This document shows, piece by piece, positions 30,062 through 31,559 of a stretch of DNA of 31,559 nt. How positions within the stretch are numbered: the stretch's first letter is position 1; every line of letters begins with the position of its first letter. The translations under genes and the position numbers were made by a program. This DNA comes from Ruminococcaceae bacterium UBA2656 (GTDB lineage: Bacteria > Bacillota > Clostridia > Oscillospirales > Acutalibacteraceae): the NCBI GenBank assembly GCA_002359465.1, contig DENA01000039.1:18129-49687 (forward strand), given 5' to 3'. The notes below the pieces were generated by a model. It worked only from the letters and a program-made list of their open reading frames with translations, was not told the DNA's origin and made no database searches.

Positions 30062-30075
30062 TATTGTGTACAATA
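30062..30075. repeat. Inverted repeat in the leader of the HydS-like operon
   Basis: TATTGT and ACAATA are perfect 6-base arms separated by GT. They lie between the start point (about 30100) and the first gene. This could be an operator. Confidence 0.3.
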
Positions 30076-30106
30076 ATTTTCATTTCATTGCAGGATTTAT
30101 AGGTAT

Positions 30107-30134
30107 ATTATAGCATAAATAAACGGTTTGGCAA
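30107..30134 (-). promoter_or_regulatory. Promoter of the HydS-like operon
   Basis: On the minus strand TTGCCA (30129-30134), a 16-base spacer and TATAAT (30107-30112) with an upstream TG extension (TGCTATAAT). The start point is near 30100. Confidence 0.65.
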
Positions 30135-30196
30135 CAAAAGAATCCATTGCCTCCAAACGCAGGCTCAGAGCCGCTTTATTTAATTTTGCAGGGTCA

Positions 30197-30225
30197 TTGA
30201 CTTCATCTGACTAAAGCGATATAAT
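30197..30225 (+). promoter_or_regulatory. serC promoter
   Basis: TTGACT (30197-30202), a 17-base spacer and TATAAT (30220-30225). The leader of about 55 nt is too short for a T-box or riboswitch. Confidence 0.75.
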
Positions 30226-30285
30226 AATTAATTATATCTTCAATATGGCGGGTGCCATAAAATTTAAAATGGAGGTTGCGCTTAG

Positions 30286-31371
30286 ATGAAACGTGTATAC
30301 AACTTTTCCGCAGGCCCCTCAATGATGCCTGAACCTGTGCTGCGCCGTGCGGCTGCAGAAATGCTGGATTATGAGGGCAGTGGCCAATCCGTTATGGAAA
30401 TGTCCCATCGATCTAAAGTTTACGAGGGAATCATCCATTCTGCGGAAAGTCTGCTTCGCAAAGTGATGGATATTCCCGACAATTATAAAGTTCTTTTTTT
30501 ACAAGGCGGTGCTTCCTCCCAATTTGCAATGGTGCCAATGAACCTGATGACAAAAAGCAATAAAGCCGACTTTGTCCTGACCGGCCAGTGGGCGACAAAA
30601 GCTTATAAGGAAGCGGCTCGCTACGGCACAGCCAACGTGGTTGCTTCTTCAAAGGATAAAACCTTCAGCTACATACCCGAACTGAATTCGGAAACCTTTA
30701 CAAAGGACGCGGATTATTTCCATATCTGCATGAACAATACCATCTACGGAACCAAATTCCATCAGCTGCCCGAAACCGGAAACGTCCCCCTTGTGGCGGA
30801 TATTTCCTCCTGTGTTCTGAGCGAGCCGATTGACGTGAGCAAATTTGCGCTGCTTTACGCCGGCGCGCAGAAAAATATGGCCCCGGCGGGTCTGACCGTG
30901 GTCATTATCCGTGAAGACATGATCGGCCACGCCATGGACATTACCCCGACCATGTTCAACTACCAGACCCACGCGGACAACGGCTCCATGTTCAACACCC
31001 CGCCGTGCTATGCCATTTACATGTGCATGCTGGTGCTGGACTGGATTAAGAACACGGTCGGCGGGCTGGAGGAAATGAAAAAGATCAACGAGAAAAAAGC
31101 GGGATTACTCTATGATTTCTTGGATAATTCAAAGCTGTTTCACGGCACCGTTGTCGCAAAGGACCGCTCTCTGATGAACATCCCGTTTGTTACCGGAAAC
31201 GACGAACTGGACGCAAAGTTCGTCAAAGAAGCCGGCGAACACAATTTTGTCAACATTAAGGGCCACCGTTCCGTGGGCGGAATGCGCGCGTCCATTTACA
31301 ACGCCATGCCTGTCGAGGGCGTTGTAAAGCTGGTTCAGTTTATGGCGGAGTTTGAAAAGAACAACCGGTAA
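30286..31371 (+). CDS. serC: Phosphoserine aminotransferase
   Basis: A 361-residue class V PLP aminotransferase of normal SerC length. It has YNFSAGPSMMP at the start, LFLQGGASSQFAMVP at about residues 66-80, the PLP lysine in YAGAQKNMAPAG at about 191-202, and GHRSVGGMRASIYNA near the C-terminus. It converts 3-phosphohydroxypyruvate to phosphoserine with glutamate. It starts at ATG 30286 behind GGAGG. It is followed 77 bases later by serA, forming a serine-biosynthesis pair. Confidence 0.95.
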   Translation: MKRVYNFSAGPSMMPEPVLRRAAAEMLDYEGSGQSVMEMSHRSKVYEGIIHSAESLLRKVMDIPDNYKVLFLQGGASSQFAMVPMNLMTKSNKADFVLTGQWATKAYKEAARYGTANVVASSKDKTFSYIPELNSETFTKDADYFHICMNNTIYGTKFHQLPETGNVPLVADISSCVLSEPIDVSKFALLYAGAQKNMAPAGLTVVIIREDMIGHAMDITPTMFNYQTHADNGSMFNTPPCYAIYMCMLVLDWIKNTVGGLEEMKKINEKKAGLLYDFLDNSKLFHGTVVAKDRSLMNIPFVTGNDELDAKFVKEAGEHNFVNIKGHRSVGGMRASIYNAMPVEGVVKLVQFMAEFEKNNR

Positions 31372-31448
31372 ACTCTTTTTCACAGGTTTACTGCCGTTGA
31401 TATGAAAAACTGTTATCGCATCAAATTATGAAATGTAGGTGAATAGAT

Positions 31449-31559
31449 ATGTATCATATAAAATGTCTGAATAAGATTTCGGAAGTCGGTACCGGCCGCT
31501 TTGATGAAAACTACTGCTGCGGCGAAACCGTTGAGAATCCGGACGCGATTTTGGTGCGT
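31449..31559 (+). CDS. serA: D-3-phosphoglycerate dehydrogenase, N-terminal part (runs off the right edge)
   Basis: An open frame from ATG 31449 to the window end encodes 37 residues beginning MYHIKCLNKISEVG and ending PDAILVR. This matches the N-terminus I recall for clostridial SerA. AGGTG stands 8 bases before the ATG. It would oxidise 3-phosphoglycerate, feeding SerC. The position behind serC supports the call; the domain motifs lie beyond the window. Confidence 0.8.
   Translation, partial: MYHIKCLNKISEVGTGRFDENYCCGETVENPDAILVR

Noticed and set aside
1..31559. CRISPR arrays, IS elements, prophage genes and tRNAs
   Set aside because: No spaced direct repeats, transposase or integrase domains, or tRNA-like cloverleaves were recognised on either strand.

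Overview
The window reads as chromosomal DNA of an anaerobic, fermentative Clostridia bacterium, most likely Oscillospiraceae/Ruminococcaceae-like. The basis is a trimeric NAD-linked [FeFe]-hydrogenase operon, clostridial-type Shine-Dalgarno sites, sigma-A promoters (TTGACx-17-TATAAT), a DUF1292 protein and type 1B dihydroorotate dehydrogenase genes. No tRNA, rRNA, CRISPR array, transposase or phage gene was found.

Layout. 1-640: a probable C-terminal gene end, several terminators and a very short minus-strand promoter-terminator unit, then a 54-residue Cys-containing small protein (692-856). 937-10917 (minus): a sugar-acid locus for 2-keto-3-deoxygluconate (KDG). It holds a VOC protein, KduD, a Zn alcohol dehydrogenase, a 2-hydroxyacid dehydrogenase, a KDPG aldolase-KDG kinase fusion, a LacI-type regulator, an APC amino-acid permease, an aminotransferase and a second KDG kinase. 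LacI-like motifs built on GAAACCGATT lie upstream of most of its transcription units. 11457-12851: a MATE transporter. 12852-13760: a gap with a strong minus-strand promoter and terminator around an uncertain transcript. 13769-15389 (plus): DUF1292, a probable 6S RNA and DegV. 15417-20531 (minus): pyrC-pyrF-pyrK-pyrD, then a histidine phosphatase and RuvX. 20757-21533: a YdcF-like membrane protein.

21620-30039 (minus): two hydrogenase units. The upstream unit (DRTGG, RsbW-like ATPase, HydS-like [FeFe]-hydrogenase homologue, DRTGG, PHP phosphoesterase) looks like a sensing or signalling module. The downstream unit (HndA, GHKL ATPase, HndB, HndC, HndD) encodes the catalytic NADH/ferredoxin-linked hydrogenase. 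A good Rex-like operator precedes the downstream unit, which suggests control by the NADH/NAD+ ratio. 30286-31559 (plus): serC and the start of serA for serine synthesis.

The points most worth checking are the aldolase-kinase fusion inside a KDG locus that also carries an amino-acid permease and transaminase, the HydS-like module, the Rex site, and two strong promoter-terminator pairs that bracket no convincing gene.
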